Source: Erythroxylum novogranatense (lineage: Eukaryota; Streptophyta; Magnoliopsida; Malpighiales; Erythroxylaceae). From it: a DNA stretch of 64,000 bases. The notes below the pieces were generated by a model. The model ran no database searches and was not told the DNA's origin. It saw nothing but the letters and a program-made list of their open reading frames with translations. The stretch covers positions 63,742,523-63,806,522 of the forward strand of contig CM057228.1 in the NCBI GenBank assembly GCA_029891385.1, read 5' to 3'. The stretch's first letter is position 1; every line of letters begins with the position of its first letter. The position numbers and the translations under genes are program-made. Positions 11,637 to 23,770 of the stretch are shown in pieces.

Positions 11637-14600
11637 ATGGATTTAGGACTTGCCATGATTTCACTTGCAGTCCTCTCTATACTCATTACTTCTCATTTCC
11701 GGCGGCGAAAGCGAAAATCCCCTCTCAGTCCCGGGACCTGCTATTTACAATCTCAGCATCATTACTCTGGCAAACCACAGTTCGCGTTCAAGAGCGTTTT
11801 AGCCGACAACTCCTTCTCTCCCTTCAAGCATTTCGCCAAGCTCAATCGCATTCACTCTGATGATCAAGGTCCTTTTTTTATTTATACAATCTTTTCTTTT
11901 ATTTTTAATCGAAAAAGTTAGCGTCTTTTTGTTTGCTGAGAATATTGATTGGAAAAGTTAAGGTTTATCTATGTTAAGCGGCACCAGCCAATGGAACAAA
12001 ACATATGGTTAATGTGGGACATTGCCTTCCTTTTTGTTTTGTTTTGTTTTGGATCTTTCCTGTTCGACGACAGAGAATGGTTCGAATTTGCATCCCTATG
12101 AAGCTGAGATCACAACATTGATACAGAATCCTGCTTTAGAATTTGAATTTGAGGGATGCGCCAAAACGGACTTGAAAATGAGAGATTCATATGTTTGGGT
12201 GGAGACTGAATCTCAATTAAGGGACCTAGCTGATGCTTTAAGTCAAGAGAGGGTTTTTGCTGTCGATACTGAGCAACATAGCCTCCGCTCCTTTCTTGGT
12301 TTCACTGCTTTAATTCAGGTTAAGCCTTTTTTTTTTTTCCCGGTTTACTAAATTTCTTGTTTTGTGGAATTTGTGTGTTTATAGGCTTTGCCTTCTTTCT
12401 TTTGTTTTTTGGTCTCCCCACATATCATGCGAACAGATTTGTACTAAAATTAAAGATTATCTGGTGGATACAATTGCTTTACATGATGCAATGGGTGTTC
12501 TTGGCCCAGTTTTTGCCAATCCCGCAATTTGCAAGGTAAAATATTGGAGTGGTGTTTGCTATATTTGTTCCTGAATATATGTAATATTTTTTCTCTTCTA
12601 ATTGATGTTAAATTCTTTGGTGGTCTAGGTGTTCCATGGAGCTGATAATGATGTTCTCTGGTTACAAAGGGACTTCCATATATATGTTGTCAATTTATTT
12701 GATACTGCCAAGGTGGGTTCAAAATATAATTTTTCTAATGTTTTTACTTGACATTTACTTAATTACTCAGGGAAACTAGTACCGGTAGACTAATAAGGTT
12801 GCAGTTTTCTCCTAGTTCATAGTTAAGAACCATTTACGTAAATTCTGTTTCTGCCATTATGCAGGCTTGTGAAATGTTATCCAAACCACAGAAATCGCTT
12901 GCATACTTGCTTGAAACTTATTGTTCCATAGCCACTGACAAATTGCTACAGGTTTGACAATAAGATTGGTGCTTTATATAGTACAATATCTATTGAGTTT
13001 TTTTGTGTAGTCAGGAGATAAATTTAATACTCCTTTTTTCCCATTTTATTTTGGATTGGACTTTGCCAATTTTGTTTTCTACTTTTTTCATTTACAAGGT
13101 CATATATATGAAACTGTTGTGTTATGTTAATAAATTGTAGCGTGAAGATTGGAGGCAACGCCCATTATCAGCAGAGATGTTACAATATGCTAGAACCGAT
13201 GCATACTATCTATTGTACATTGCAGATTGTTTGTTTGCTGAGCTTAAACAGCACGATACTGGTGAGTATTTATGATGTTCCTGAATTGTACATGTGGTTT
13301 AATCTTAGAATATCATTGTGGATATCTCTATTAAAAACTGATGGATTTTTTGTCATGAAGATACTTCTATGAGGAAAGATAAAAGACTGCCATTAGTAGG
13401 TTGGAATTTGGTCTAAAGAGAGGGTAAATATTGCCATATGAAAATTAAAGTGATTATTTCATGCTAATATAGGTTTCCAACTTAGTTATCATTTTAAATG
13501 TATCAATAATAAAGTCCATCACTGATCTATTTTTAATCAGATAACGACTCATGTCTTGATGGAAAATTGCATTTCGTTCCTGAGACTAGTCGTCGTTCAA
13601 ACACCATCTGTTTGCAATTGTATACCAAAGAGATTGAAGTTTTTCCTGGCGAGTCTGCAGCGTCATCAATTATTTCTCGTTATTTGATTGATCGTAGTCG
13701 TTCATCCATCTCATGTGACACACAGGTAATTGCTTTATATTTGTTTATTGCATGGGTCTTTCTATTTATAGTCTGTCTTTTTCATGCCATTGTGTTCCTT
13801 ATTTACAGGAGCTTGTGAGACGTTTATGCACCTGGAGAGAGATTATGGTTAGTGGTGATTGGTAAACCGCTTTTTACTTGTGGTAGTTCAATGAAGGATG
13901 GAAAGGATGCTCTCACTTTGAGGACCATAATTTCTAGTCTCACCTTCTTAAATAAGTAAATTCCCTAGGCCTATGATGATTGATTTGAGGGTTCAATTCA
14001 CATTTGTAGCATTTTAAGCCTAGCAAGAGTGTTGACATATCACAATTCATCTATTTTAAGTAAAGCAAAAGGTGACATGGTTAATTTTACCTCTTTTTTG
14101 TTTTTTATTCTTGGGTTATTTCCTTTCCCTTGGAGACAATTAATATTTTAATGTTGACATAATACTTGATTCTTTTTTAGATTAATGTTAGGCTTCCATT
14201 CTTTTTGCTTTTGTTCCATGCTTTTGAATTTAATGCTAGGTGTGAAATCTGATGTGATTGCTTCTTTTGAACAAAATAGTCCGTTTGCATTTTTTCCTAA
14301 GTATGTGATTATGAATTTTCTTTTGTTTCCTTTGCTCTTCCTTGTCAATTGTAGGTCATGTTGGAGACTGTGTTTTAGTGGTCTAATATTTTCATGTTGT
14401 TTGGATTTCTTTTTAGGCTCGTGTGCATGATGACAGCTTAAGATATGTTTTATCTGACCAGGCAATTGTTTGCCTTGCTACCAAAGTTCCATCAGTTCCA
14501 TCCGAAATACACGACATTGTAGCTCAAGCTGATCAAAATCTTGAACCTATGAATGTGAATACTTCTATTTTGTCTCCATCTCTTGTGATTTGCAGTCATT

Positions 14601-17600
14601 TGGAAGATTTCTATAATTTGATCCATCATAAGGAAAGCAACCTCAGTGACATTTTCCCAGCGCTCCTACAGAAATGCCTAGGTCCAAATGGCAGCTGTCA
14701 ACTATCTCTGTCTAACTATACGTTACTGGTTAACTGCGACCTAAGGCAATGGAATAAATTGGTTTCTAAACAAATTGCGTCCAAAATTCCAAAACAGGCT
14801 ACACGAAAGGCTTCAAGAGAGTTGTTTGTCCAGAAGTTCTCTTGCAAATCTCCAGTGTATCACAACTGTAGGATCTTTGCCAATGATGGAAGGCTACTTT
14901 GTTATTGTGATCAGAAAAAGCTTGAATGGTTGGTGCAGTTTTTGGTCTTTTAGTCCTTCTACAATATAAAATATTTAAAACTTAATTTTATTTCTTATTG
15001 CCCTATAGGTACCTCCGTCGAGATCTTGCAAAACTTGTTGATGATAATCCTCTTTCCATAATGTTAATGTTTGAACCAAAAGGTCGTCCAGAGGATGAAG
15101 ACAAAGATTTCTACATTCAGAGTAAGAAAAATATATGTGTTGGATGTGGTGAAGGAAGTCACTACTTGCGGTATCGAATAATTCCCTCATGCTACAGAAT
15201 GCACTTCCCTGAACATTTAAAGAGTCATCGTTCTCATGATATTGTCCTCCTATGCGTGGATTGCCATGAGATTGCTCATGCTGTTGCTGAAAAACACAAG
15301 AAACAAATTGCTGCAGATTTTGGAATTCCTCTTTTTGTTTATAAAGTTTTTAACTCCAAAGAAGCCTCAGTTGTACCTAGATCATCTTCATTAGACATTG
15401 ATGTTGTTAAGACAGGTGTATCTCCATTACAATTGCGTACTGCTGCTATGGCTCTTTTGCGCCATGGACCAAAAATGCCACCCCAGCGGTATGAAGAACT
15501 GACACAGGTAGCTTACTTAATAGCCCTTGATAACTCAAATTCTGTAACCTAAATCTTGTGATGATGGATTGTTTGCTTAGCTATCTAATTTGTCAATTAG
15601 GCTAGTTGTATTTGAACTAGTAATTTGCAATATTGATTGACTATTGTCACAAACTAGAAGGGAAAATAAATTGTCTTCTTACTAAATGATTTAGGATTAC
15701 ACATTTATATACACCTTAGAAGAGGAAGAAAAATGAGAAACAATCTCTAAGAATAGAAATCAATCTCCTAGAATTCCACACTCTCCTGGGAAAAGGAAAC
15801 AATCTCTTAGGATCCCACATTAGAAAAAGAAGACAGTCTCTTAAGATTTTACACTTTCCTAGGAAAGGAGAACAATCTTTTAAGATCCCACAATCTTTAT
15901 AATATCAAAAGGTATAACTTTCCTAAAGCGATATATAGCTAATATACAGCTTGATACTCTCCCTCAAGTAGAGGAGTAAATGTTTTCCTTCCCAACTGGG
16001 AAATAATGTTATTAAAACTTAAAACTGTTCAACCTCTTTGTTAGAACAATCTTTATAATATCAAAAGATTAACTTTCCTAAAGCGATATATAGCTAATAT
16101 ACAACTTGATCCTCGCCCTCAAGTAGAGGAGTAAATGTTTTTCTTCCCAACTTGGAAATAATATCATTAAAACTTAAAGTGTTCAACCCCTTTGTTAGAG
16201 CATCAACTAGTTGGCTTCTTGAAGGAACATATGACATGAATACGAGCCTTTCCTCCAATTTCTCCCCAATGAAATATCTATTAATCTCAATGTGCTTTGT
16301 CTTATCATGTTGAATAGGGTTATGAGCAATATTGATGGCTGATTTGTTATCACAATGGAACTTTGTAGGACCTTCCCATTTAGCTTTAAAGTTGTCTGGA
16401 ATAATCTTCAACCATAACTTGCACAAGCCTTGAGCAATTGTTCTAAACTCTAATTTGTTGATGATCTAGTCACAACATTTTGTTTCTTGCTCCTCCAAGT
16501 TATCAAATTGCCTCCAAGGAAAGCACTGTGACCTTTTGTTGATCTTCAGTCCATTATAGATCCTGTATAGTATTAGTATAGTGATAGAGCTCTAGTCTTA
16601 GAATACTAGAGATTTACTGTATTATTGCTTATAATCTGTAACGGGTAGATATCATTACAGTATATGAGTAAGTATTAGCTCACTCCCCAGAGCAGAAATG
16701 CTCCTCAGAAGGTGATAGTATCCTTCTGTCACTCTTCTTCTCTTAATTTTTCTCCTCCCCCCTCTCCCTTCTCTGCCTACCCCTTTATACCCCCTCCTCT
16801 CTAGGTACATTCTGTTACGGCTAACTAAATAGCCACCTCAGCCTAACTAACTACTCTCTCTCTCTCTCGAAGAATCCTAACATTGCCCCCTCCTTGAAGA
16901 GCAGCCTTGTCCTCAAGGCTGAAGTGAGGGAAAAGACTCCCGTCCACGCATGCATCCTCCCCTGTAGCTTGTGCCACTTGATGGCCCTTCCTCAGTTTCT
17001 GCTTCCAATGCTATGATTTCTCCATTCTCATCCAAGGTCTCGTTTTCGTCCAAGATCAGTAGCCGTAATTGCTTTTTAGCACATTGATGAAGAGGATGAA
17101 ACCTCTCTCCACACCGGAAACATAAGTCTTTAGCCTTGCGATCCATTAATTCATGGTAGGATAGATGACGCAGCCCCCGTTTTTTTCTGTCTGTCCTCGT
17201 CGATCACCTTCCGGCCATTTGGTGGGAGTCGTGAGGTTGGAAACTCCTTTTCGGGTCTGCGCATGGGAATCTGGTTGAGACCCGTATGTCTCCCGGGTTC
17301 TCCCAGTTCCAAACCCGCCTGCCGCCTTCCCTTGACCCATCGGGTGTGGGTGCTCCATTTCCCTGTGGTTCGGGCTGACCTGCAAGCTATCCCTAAAAAG
17401 ACTCCCTCGATGTGGCGTCCAGACACGCGATCGAGAGCTGAGATGTTCGGTCCTCCACCGTCGCCGCTAACCTCTTCCTCCATTGCCCTAGCTATTTTCA
17501 TCAATTGATATCTATTCACAGGGCCAAAAGTTCTCACCCTCCTTCGAATATCCGCCCTCAAACCACTCATAAAATAGCCCATAAACTGCTCCTCCGGTAG

Positions 17601-20600
17601 TTGCCCTACTTGCGATGAAATAAATTCGAAAGCCTCAATATATTCCTCCACCGAATCAGTCTGCTTCAAGTCTGACAGCTCCTCGAAAGGATTATCAAAC
17701 CTTCTTCCCCCATAACGATCGGTAAGGGCTTGTTTAAACCTTTCCCAGTCCAGCTCTCCTTCTGTCTCCAGAAGTAGGTTAAACCAATGTATGGTTGAAC
17801 CTTCCATGCTCAGTAGAGCTAGTTTCATCTTTATCGGGTCTGAAGTATTGTGAACTTCAAAATATACCTCAGCTCTCGTGATCCACCCTACAGGATCAGT
17901 CCCATCAAACATGGGCAACTCCACCTTGCGGACAGACATCCTATATTCTTCCATAGTATCATAGGATTGATCCATCGGATGTGATTGCCCAGGGCCTGGG
18001 TTTCTTTCTCCCGCAGCCTTAGGCCCTCTTCCTGATGCATCGCCACTCCCCTGTCCTTCCTCAGGCCTCTTACCCAGCATTTTACTCATTTCCAGCAGCA
18101 AGGCTCACTGCATTTCTCCCATTGCCATTTGCATGGATGACTGAAGTTCTTCCACCCCAGCCTCCAAGTTTGCCATCTGGGATTCCAACACTTCTACTCG
18201 ATCGGACATCTTGGGTGGCATCAAGGTAAGTTGCTCTAACTTCTCTAGCCTTCGAAAACAAATGGATCTTCTCCCCACTATTGGTATCCGGCAGGTCGGA
18301 CCAATGATAGAGCTCTAGTCTTAGAATACTAGAGATTTACTGTATTATTGCTTATAATCTGTAATGGGTAGATATCATTACAGTATATGAGTAAGTATTA
18401 GCTCACTCCCCAGAGCAGAAATGCTCCTCAGAAGGTGATAATATCCTTTTGTCACTCTTCTTCTCTTAATTTTTCTCCTCCCCTCTCTCCCTTCTCTGCC
18501 TACCCCTTTATACCCCCTCCTCTCTAGGTACATTCTGTTACGGCTAACTAACTAGCCACCTCAGCCTAACTAACTACTCTCTCTCTCTCTCGAGGAATCC
18601 TAACATATAGGCTTCTAAGGTGAGATGACTAATCCTATTAAGTAGAATTCCTTTCAATGGATTGCCTTTTTAAGTAATGTAATACTCTATATGTAGCTTG
18701 TAATTGTGATTCTCTTAGTTCATCCTTAACAAACTAACTATGCTTACTAAGTATGTTATGTCGGGTTGGGTATGAGCAACGTATATGAGCGTGCCTACTA
18801 GCCTCGGGTACATGTTTCTATCAACAATTGGTTCTTTTGCTTCTTTAAGCTTATGATTTGGATCCATTGGGATAGAGATTGATTTACACTCAATCTTTTC
18901 TATCTCCTTTAAGATGTTAATTACATAATTATGTTGAGATATGAAAATTCCTTGCGTGGAATATGCCACCTCAATACCATGGGAGTTCTTCAATTTCCGA
19001 AGTTCCTTTATCTTAAATTCCTTGATCAGTCGTTACTTCAATTCTCCTTTTTCTTTTTCACCATTTCATTAACATATACTAGAAGTGCCATTACTCCCCC
19101 TACATCCATGTGCTTGATGAAGAGAGTATGGTCACCTTGACTTTGTTTATATCCTAATCCTTTCATAAGTTTGGCAAATCTAGCAAGCCATGCTTTGAGA
19201 GATTGTCCCAACCATATAGTGCCTTTTTAACTTACAAATTTTAATACTTTGTGTTTTCTTCAAAGTCCAGTAGAATATTCTCGTAGATTTCTTTATCTAG
19301 ATCTTCATGAAGGAAGGTGTTCTTCACATTATGAAGTTGCTTGTCAATGTGAGCTACCAAGGATAGCATAATTATCATAGTATTCATTTTTTCCATAGGG
19401 CAAATGTCTCCTAGTAATCAACCTCATAAGTTTGTGTATCCTTTAGCAACTAATTGTGCTTATATATCTCTCTTGTGATCCATCAACTTTATATTTCAGT
19501 TTGAATTTTTGTTATTGATATAACCATAAAAGTTTAACAATATGTAAAATTCCAAAGTTTCTCTAAAGAAAATGATGTCAAAAACCAATACAAAAATTTT
19601 ACCATTACTAGAAACCTCCCTACAATTCAATATTTGAATTCAAGAGTCATTTTAGTTGATAATTAGTAAAGCCGTTTCGGTTTTACATATTCTATTTGTA
19701 ATCTAGTTCAATATAATAATGTAGAAACATATGAAGGTTCTCATCAGTTTGCAACAAATAGGAGTCTTTAATAACTATGTTTGATACATTAGCCTTTAGT
19801 TATGTTTCAATCCATTAAACTATATCTTGATACACAAGATATAGAGATAATTAAGTAGGTGAGTTTTGGTTGCATAAAATAATTGTTCTGATAAGAGAAT
19901 TTTCCGTTCACTAGTTAAGGTTATTTAATGACTTTGTAGCGGGACAAAAATAATTATGTTTTAGATAAATATTAGTTTATTGTTTTAAGTTCTTTAGAAA
20001 AGAGTTCTGTCGGATTAATGTTTTCTGTATCTTAAGTGTTGTTCAAATATGTTTATAAATATTAAAAATCATACCAAATTTAAGAATATAATTGATATTA
20101 TTTTTCTACAAAGTGTGGGTAGACCTCTAGTTAAACTGTAATTTTGTTCAATTACACTCAAAACAAAATAAATAAATTACTTTTGATTATGGCATGATCA
20201 TACTCGATATTTGGAAAAATCAAATAACATATTTAAGAAATGATCTATGTTGCTAATTATTGAATTGTAGGATTAGGTTAAATTTAAACCACATGAGAAT
20301 TCTTTTGCAAAAAATATTACCATGGGACATGAGACCTAGTGTAATTAATTTAATAAAATATCTGATTCGCCTGTTTGTATAGAAAGGGGCTGCAATCTTG
20401 ATGAACTTGGTGCAATGAATTATTCAATTCTACTTGGCCGTGATATCTCATTACTGAAGTGACTGTCGGCCTTATTTTCTTTTATTTTAATGTGGTGTAT
20501 GTAGAACAACTGTTTTTCCAGTATGCCAATCTTGATTTTATAATCTATGTCCCATAGGGACCAAACTATTTACTTCTGTAGTTCTGTATGTGCAATTTAA

Positions 20601-23279
20601 ATCCCCTTTCCTCCTCTGCTTTACAAAATATTATTTGTGATTCTGGTTTGATTTATGCCATGTTTAATCCTTGTGCTTTAATAATAGATTTGAAATACAA
20701 AGATATGCGTGTATGGAGCTTAAAGATGGCATCTTCTAGAGATTTGATACTTCACACCCCACAAGCATCTAAACCGTGGAATCTGTTTTCTTTTTTCTGG
20801 AGCCTTTTAGTTTTGCTCCTTCCAGTCACCGTAGAAGTTAGATTGTTGCAAAACCAATGATGATAAAGCTGTAGGGAAAATTAAATATGTCTAATACCAT
20901 ATTTACTATATGGCCAAAACCCAGAAAAAAATGCATTTGGGGAAGCTTTGTTTTGTTGGCTTGAGAATTCAAAGTTTGAACAAGCAAAGGTAAACTGAAA
21001 TTTTGTGCCAATTCTATCCTAGTCATGCTCACTTGGAGCTTTTTTTTCACTTTCTCAATCTAAAGAGGGCTCATGGTGGTAAGTGGGATGTGCATGACAG
21101 CAAGGAAAGAGAAAATAACAATCAAATATGTAAGTTGTGAATGCTTGGATGCCCAATTGAAAGTAGTTGCTCAATAAGGTATGGATGAATCAGTTTACTA
21201 CATAAACAATTGTTTTACTTGAACAAGTCCTCTAATTTAGTTGCAGTTGTTAGTTGACCTGATAAACACCATTTGAAAGTTGCATGTTCAATGTTATTTG
21301 TGATAAGAAACTTCAGTCTTGATACACAAGATGCCATTGATTACCTTGATGGATTGCCAGGAAGTTTCCAGTAATATGATGAATCTTTCAGTGCTGTGAC
21401 CTTCGCCTTAAATTTATTTTCCTTGTTCTGTAGATTGTCATGCAATTCTATGGTGGAAGGGAGGTATCTCAGGAAGACTTGGAAACAGCCTTACTGGTCG
21501 GAATGAGTCCTCATGAGAGGAGACGATTTGAGAAGAAGAGAGGGTTGTCTTTAAAGCTTTCTAGTGCCAGGAGTAGAGGTAACAAGAAGGAAAATGCTGT
21601 TTGCACCGTGACTAAAGGTGCCACAGAAAATAAATTTGGAGTTGATGATTTAGGTCATTTGGGAAAAGATAAAGCAGAGCTGTCTAGCAGAATATCGGAT
21701 CAAGATGATTGCAGCTTTACAGATACTGGAATTATTGATGAGTTTTCTTTTAGTGTTAACACTTGCAAGACCATGAATTTAGATGAATGTGAAGTTTCTG
21801 GTGTGAGAAATGTTTTTAATGAAAATGCCACTCATTGTGAAAAAAGTTCAGAAAATGGATCAGTTGATCCCCATTGTTCAAGAGAGGATGACACGATACT
21901 TCCAAATTTGAAAGTTTCTCTGTTAGGGCATGGACCACATGGAAAACAGGTTGTGGATTATATACTGAAGGAATATGGAGAGGATGGCATTCAACAGTTT
22001 TGTCAGAGATGGAGACAAGTCTTTGTTGAAGCAATTCATCCTCGTTTCTTACCTTCTGGTTGGAATGTAATGCACAGGTATAGTAACTCAGTTATACATT
22101 ATTATCGGGATAATAACATGTTAATCAAAGGTAGCAACTTGTTTAGACTGGACTAGTCTCTATAGTGTAATTAAATTGTTTCTACCCTTCGTGATTACCT
22201 CCTGTTTCTTCAATTTCTATGTACAAGTACTACAAGGATTCTCCAAAAGCAAGGGAAACTAGGGGAACTGACCAAGCTAAATTGGTTAATCTGAACTATA
22301 TCGTCTGGTTAACCAGATTATTCTGCTATTAGGTAATGAACTGGAAAAGTCTGTAGGTTTTCTGTTTCGAGGAGAGATTTTATTTTTGAACTGGCGTCTT
22401 ACTGAATTGCTTTAGTTATAGTTTATTCTTTATCAATTATGGTTCAACAACCTGACCTGATGGTGCATCTATCATTTTGTGTTCCTATTTTTATCCAAAA
22501 CTTCAGTGCAAATGAGAATTACTGCACTACAAATTAACTAAGCACCCCCAAAGAATGTTTTTTCAAAAGTGTACTTGAATTTGGAAATGAATTTATACAT
22601 ATATAAGTCTATGAGTTTGGTAAACTAGCAATAAGCTATATATAATTTATTATGCATAAATTGAACTGCTTGTAAACGTGCGGGCGTTGTCAATTATTGT
22701 AGGTCTTTCTTTCTTAAGAGTTTACACACACACACACACACACATATGTATGCCATGATTTTGTAATGTTTGGCACTGTATGCATGGACACCAAAACACT
22801 ATTGTTACGGGTATGCGTCCATTTATCTGCTTATTAATCCATGTGTTATGAATCCAGAACTAGGCTACAATTAATTAGTATCAAGTCATCACCTTCACTG
22901 TCCTTTGCGTGAACGTACAAAATTAAAAAAAAAAACCATGTTCTCTAATTATCCACAGCCCCTTGTAGAACATTTCTTTTTTTTAAAAAATAAATTTAAG
23001 GTGGAAAGTTTAATTGCGCGTTTGGAGTGAATAGGATTTCCAGCAGGATGCATCTTTTGTTACATTGATGAAAGTTCTTTATTCTGACAATGTTTGTAAA
23101 CTTTGGAGTGAAAAAAGTTCTTGTAGCTTGCATAGTTCTTTCAATTGATTTGCAACTGCAATTTTGTTTGCTTCTACAAGGATTTGATTATGAGCGGTAT
23201 TTTTGCCAGTGGCAGAAGGGACTTCGGTGAATTCAGTGTCTACAGTCCTGCCAAGAGAGCAACTGGTGACGAGAGTTAG
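11637..23279 (+). CDS. RRP6L3: RRP6-like 3 protein: DEDDy 3'-5' exonuclease with C-terminal zinc/HNH-like domain
   Basis: Twelve exons join in frame to 938 codons: 11637-11868, 12074-12318, 12437-12535, 12629-12712, 12865-12951, 13141-13261, 13541-13725, 13809-13847, 14417-14928, 15009-15507, 21434-22077, 23210-23279. All introns are GT-AG and every phase matches. Residues 1-18 are hydrophobic, followed by RRRKRK, which looks like a membrane anchor or targeting segment. The exonuclease domain (about 117-285) has all five catalytic residues: D142 and E144 (VDTE), D200 (GADND), Y265 and D269 (YARTD). A zinc/HNH-like region follows (C578-x2-C581 and C617-x2-C620-H621), as in animal EXD2. The tail has a conserved [10 protein letters not shown] block. 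The family degrades or trims RNA from the 3' end; which substrates this branch uses is not settled. The start is the first ATG in frame with the anchor. Intron 10 is 5.9 kb and full of retroelements. Confidence 0.93.
15645..15948 (-). mobile_element. Putative LTR of the intronic copia element
   Basis: On the plus strand the segment begins TGTCACAAAC and ends GCTAATATACA, giving the short inverted TGT/ACA ends expected of an LTR. On the minus strand it directly follows the polypurine stretch CTTGAGGGAGAGTATCAAG and the copia pol end. No second LTR is seen at the other end of the element. The boundary is inferred from the termini and the polypurine position only. Confidence 0.45.
15890..16200 (-). 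repeat. 156-bp tandem duplication spanning LTR, polypurine tract and pol end
   Basis: ACAATCTTTATAATATCAAA occurs at 15890 and again at 16046, and the following sequence (AACTTTCCTAAAGCGATATA, the polypurine tract and the last codons of pol) is repeated with a period of 156 bp and modest divergence. One copy gives a second polypurine tract and LTR start. It is a local duplication inside the copia remnant. Confidence 0.75.
16100..16576 (-). pseudogene. Intronic copia: RNase H part of pol (downstream half)
   Basis: Read on the minus strand this gives a copia RNase [18 protein letters not shown], a [20 protein letters not shown] segment, [19 protein letters not shown] and ALTKGL before the polypurine tract. 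One in-frame stop and a frameshift are present. The domain is cut at 16576 by the gag-only LTR element and resumes at 18611 on its far side. Confidence 0.85.
16577..18610 (-). mobile_element. Gag-only LTR retrotransposon (TR-GAG type) with target-site duplication
   Basis: Two 301-bp direct repeats (16582-16882 and 18305-18605) begin TGATAGAGCTC and end CCTAACA. They differ at about six positions by eye. The element is flanked by the 5-bp duplication TATAG (16577-16581 and 18606-18610). Orientation is minus: next to the 18305 LTR is a primer-binding-like TTGGTCCGACCTGCCGG, and next to the 16882 LTR is the polypurine tract CAAGGAGGGGGCAA. The interior of about 1.4 kb codes only for gag. No protease, reverse transcriptase or integrase is present, so it must depend on enzymes from other elements. 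The size and structure fit the TR-GAG class of non-autonomous gypsy-related elements. Confidence 0.92.
16913..18221 (-). pseudogene. Ty3/gypsy-type Gag with CCHC zinc knuckle, broken
   Basis: The frame starts at ATG 18221 ([20 protein letters not shown]), hits an in-frame TGA near 18108, and is then open from 18101 to 17151. It contains a retrotransposon gag domain: [18 protein letters not shown], then a [16 protein letters not shown] block and an [19 protein letters not shown] block. A frameshift near 17385-17150 separates this from the zinc knuckle [14 protein letters not shown] (C-x2-C-x4-H-x4-C) in the 17146-16913 frame. The coding sequence ends beside the polypurine tract, where an intact gypsy element would have its pol end. 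Gag forms the particle that packages element RNA. Confidence 0.85.
18611..19500 (-). pseudogene. Intronic copia: reverse transcriptase part of pol
   Basis: The minus-strand translation gives the C-terminal copia reverse transcriptase in pieces: [20 protein letters not shown] and [16 protein letters not shown] (19400-19270), [19 protein letters not shown] (about 18980-18930), [18 protein letters not shown] (about 18790-18740) and LHYLKRQ near 18680, leading into EAY at the gag-only element insertion point. Frames change several times and there are stops. Nothing recognisable as integrase or gag follows beyond 19500, so the element is 5' truncated. Confidence 0.8.
22723..22744. repeat. (CA)n microsatellite in intron 11 of RRP6L3
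   Basis: An uninterrupted run of about 11 CA units in intron 11 (22078-23209). It is a simple repeat with no further role visible. Confidence 0.9.
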
Positions 23280-23770
23280 GAAATTCTTCCAACTGGTTAT
23301 TCCAGAATACATGATCGTTTAAACATGAGAGAGAATCTAAATGTCCAATGTTTTATCTTGATTTTGCTCATCAGTTAGAATTTTCCTTTATCACCATACC
23401 GTTATGAATTTACCGGTATTTCAGCTTTAGAAGTTCATGAAAGAGCATGTGCAGTCCCATGACAAAGTTTTGTTGTTATGGTGAAGGTTGAAGGGGTGTA
23501 ATTGAGGGAAGCAATCAAGTTTTCTGCTATTCTTGTAATTTGCGGTTGGACTCAACAGATGCGCGGATTGGCTCGTAAATCATGCCACTACATTTGATAT
23601 CGGAATTACCTATCTAGAGGACCCATTCATTGGGTGTCATTTTCTCCTTGTAGAGGATATCTCAGGGCCTCGCTTCCCTAGACTTATGTTGTAACTTGTT
23701 TCGATTCTTCCATTTTTATATATAAAAAAGAGGAAGATAAAAGCTGTTAGCATTCAGAATAAAGGTTTGA
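23280..23770 (+). other. Probable 3' UTR of RRP6L3
   Basis: The sequence after the TAG stop (23277-23279) is non-coding. A candidate polyadenylation signal AATAAA lies at 23758-23763, after a T-rich and TATATA-like stretch. The true cleavage site cannot be fixed from sequence. Confidence 0.4.

Larger units (their letters stand above)
15508..21433 (+). other. Intron 10 of RRP6L3, 5.9 kb, filled with retroelements
   Basis: The donor GT at 15508 follows a CAG and the acceptor TAG ends at 21433; exons 10 and 11 join as [12 protein letters not shown], matching the conserved family sequence. The first 4 kb are retroelement: an antisense copia (15645 to about 19500) with a nested gag-only LTR element (16582-18605). 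From 19500 to 21433 I see AT-rich intron sequence without recognisable genes. The other introns are all below 1.2 kb. Confidence 0.9.

Noticed and set aside
17263..17508. Plus-strand frame inside the gag-only element
   Set aside because: Antisense shadow of the gag coding region.
22078..22156. Continuation of the RRP6L3 frame beyond exon 11 to the stop at 22156
   Set aside because: The donor AG-GTATAG at 22078 joins in phase to exon 12 ([13 protein letters not shown]), which is the conserved C-terminus. Read-through would be an intron-retained form.
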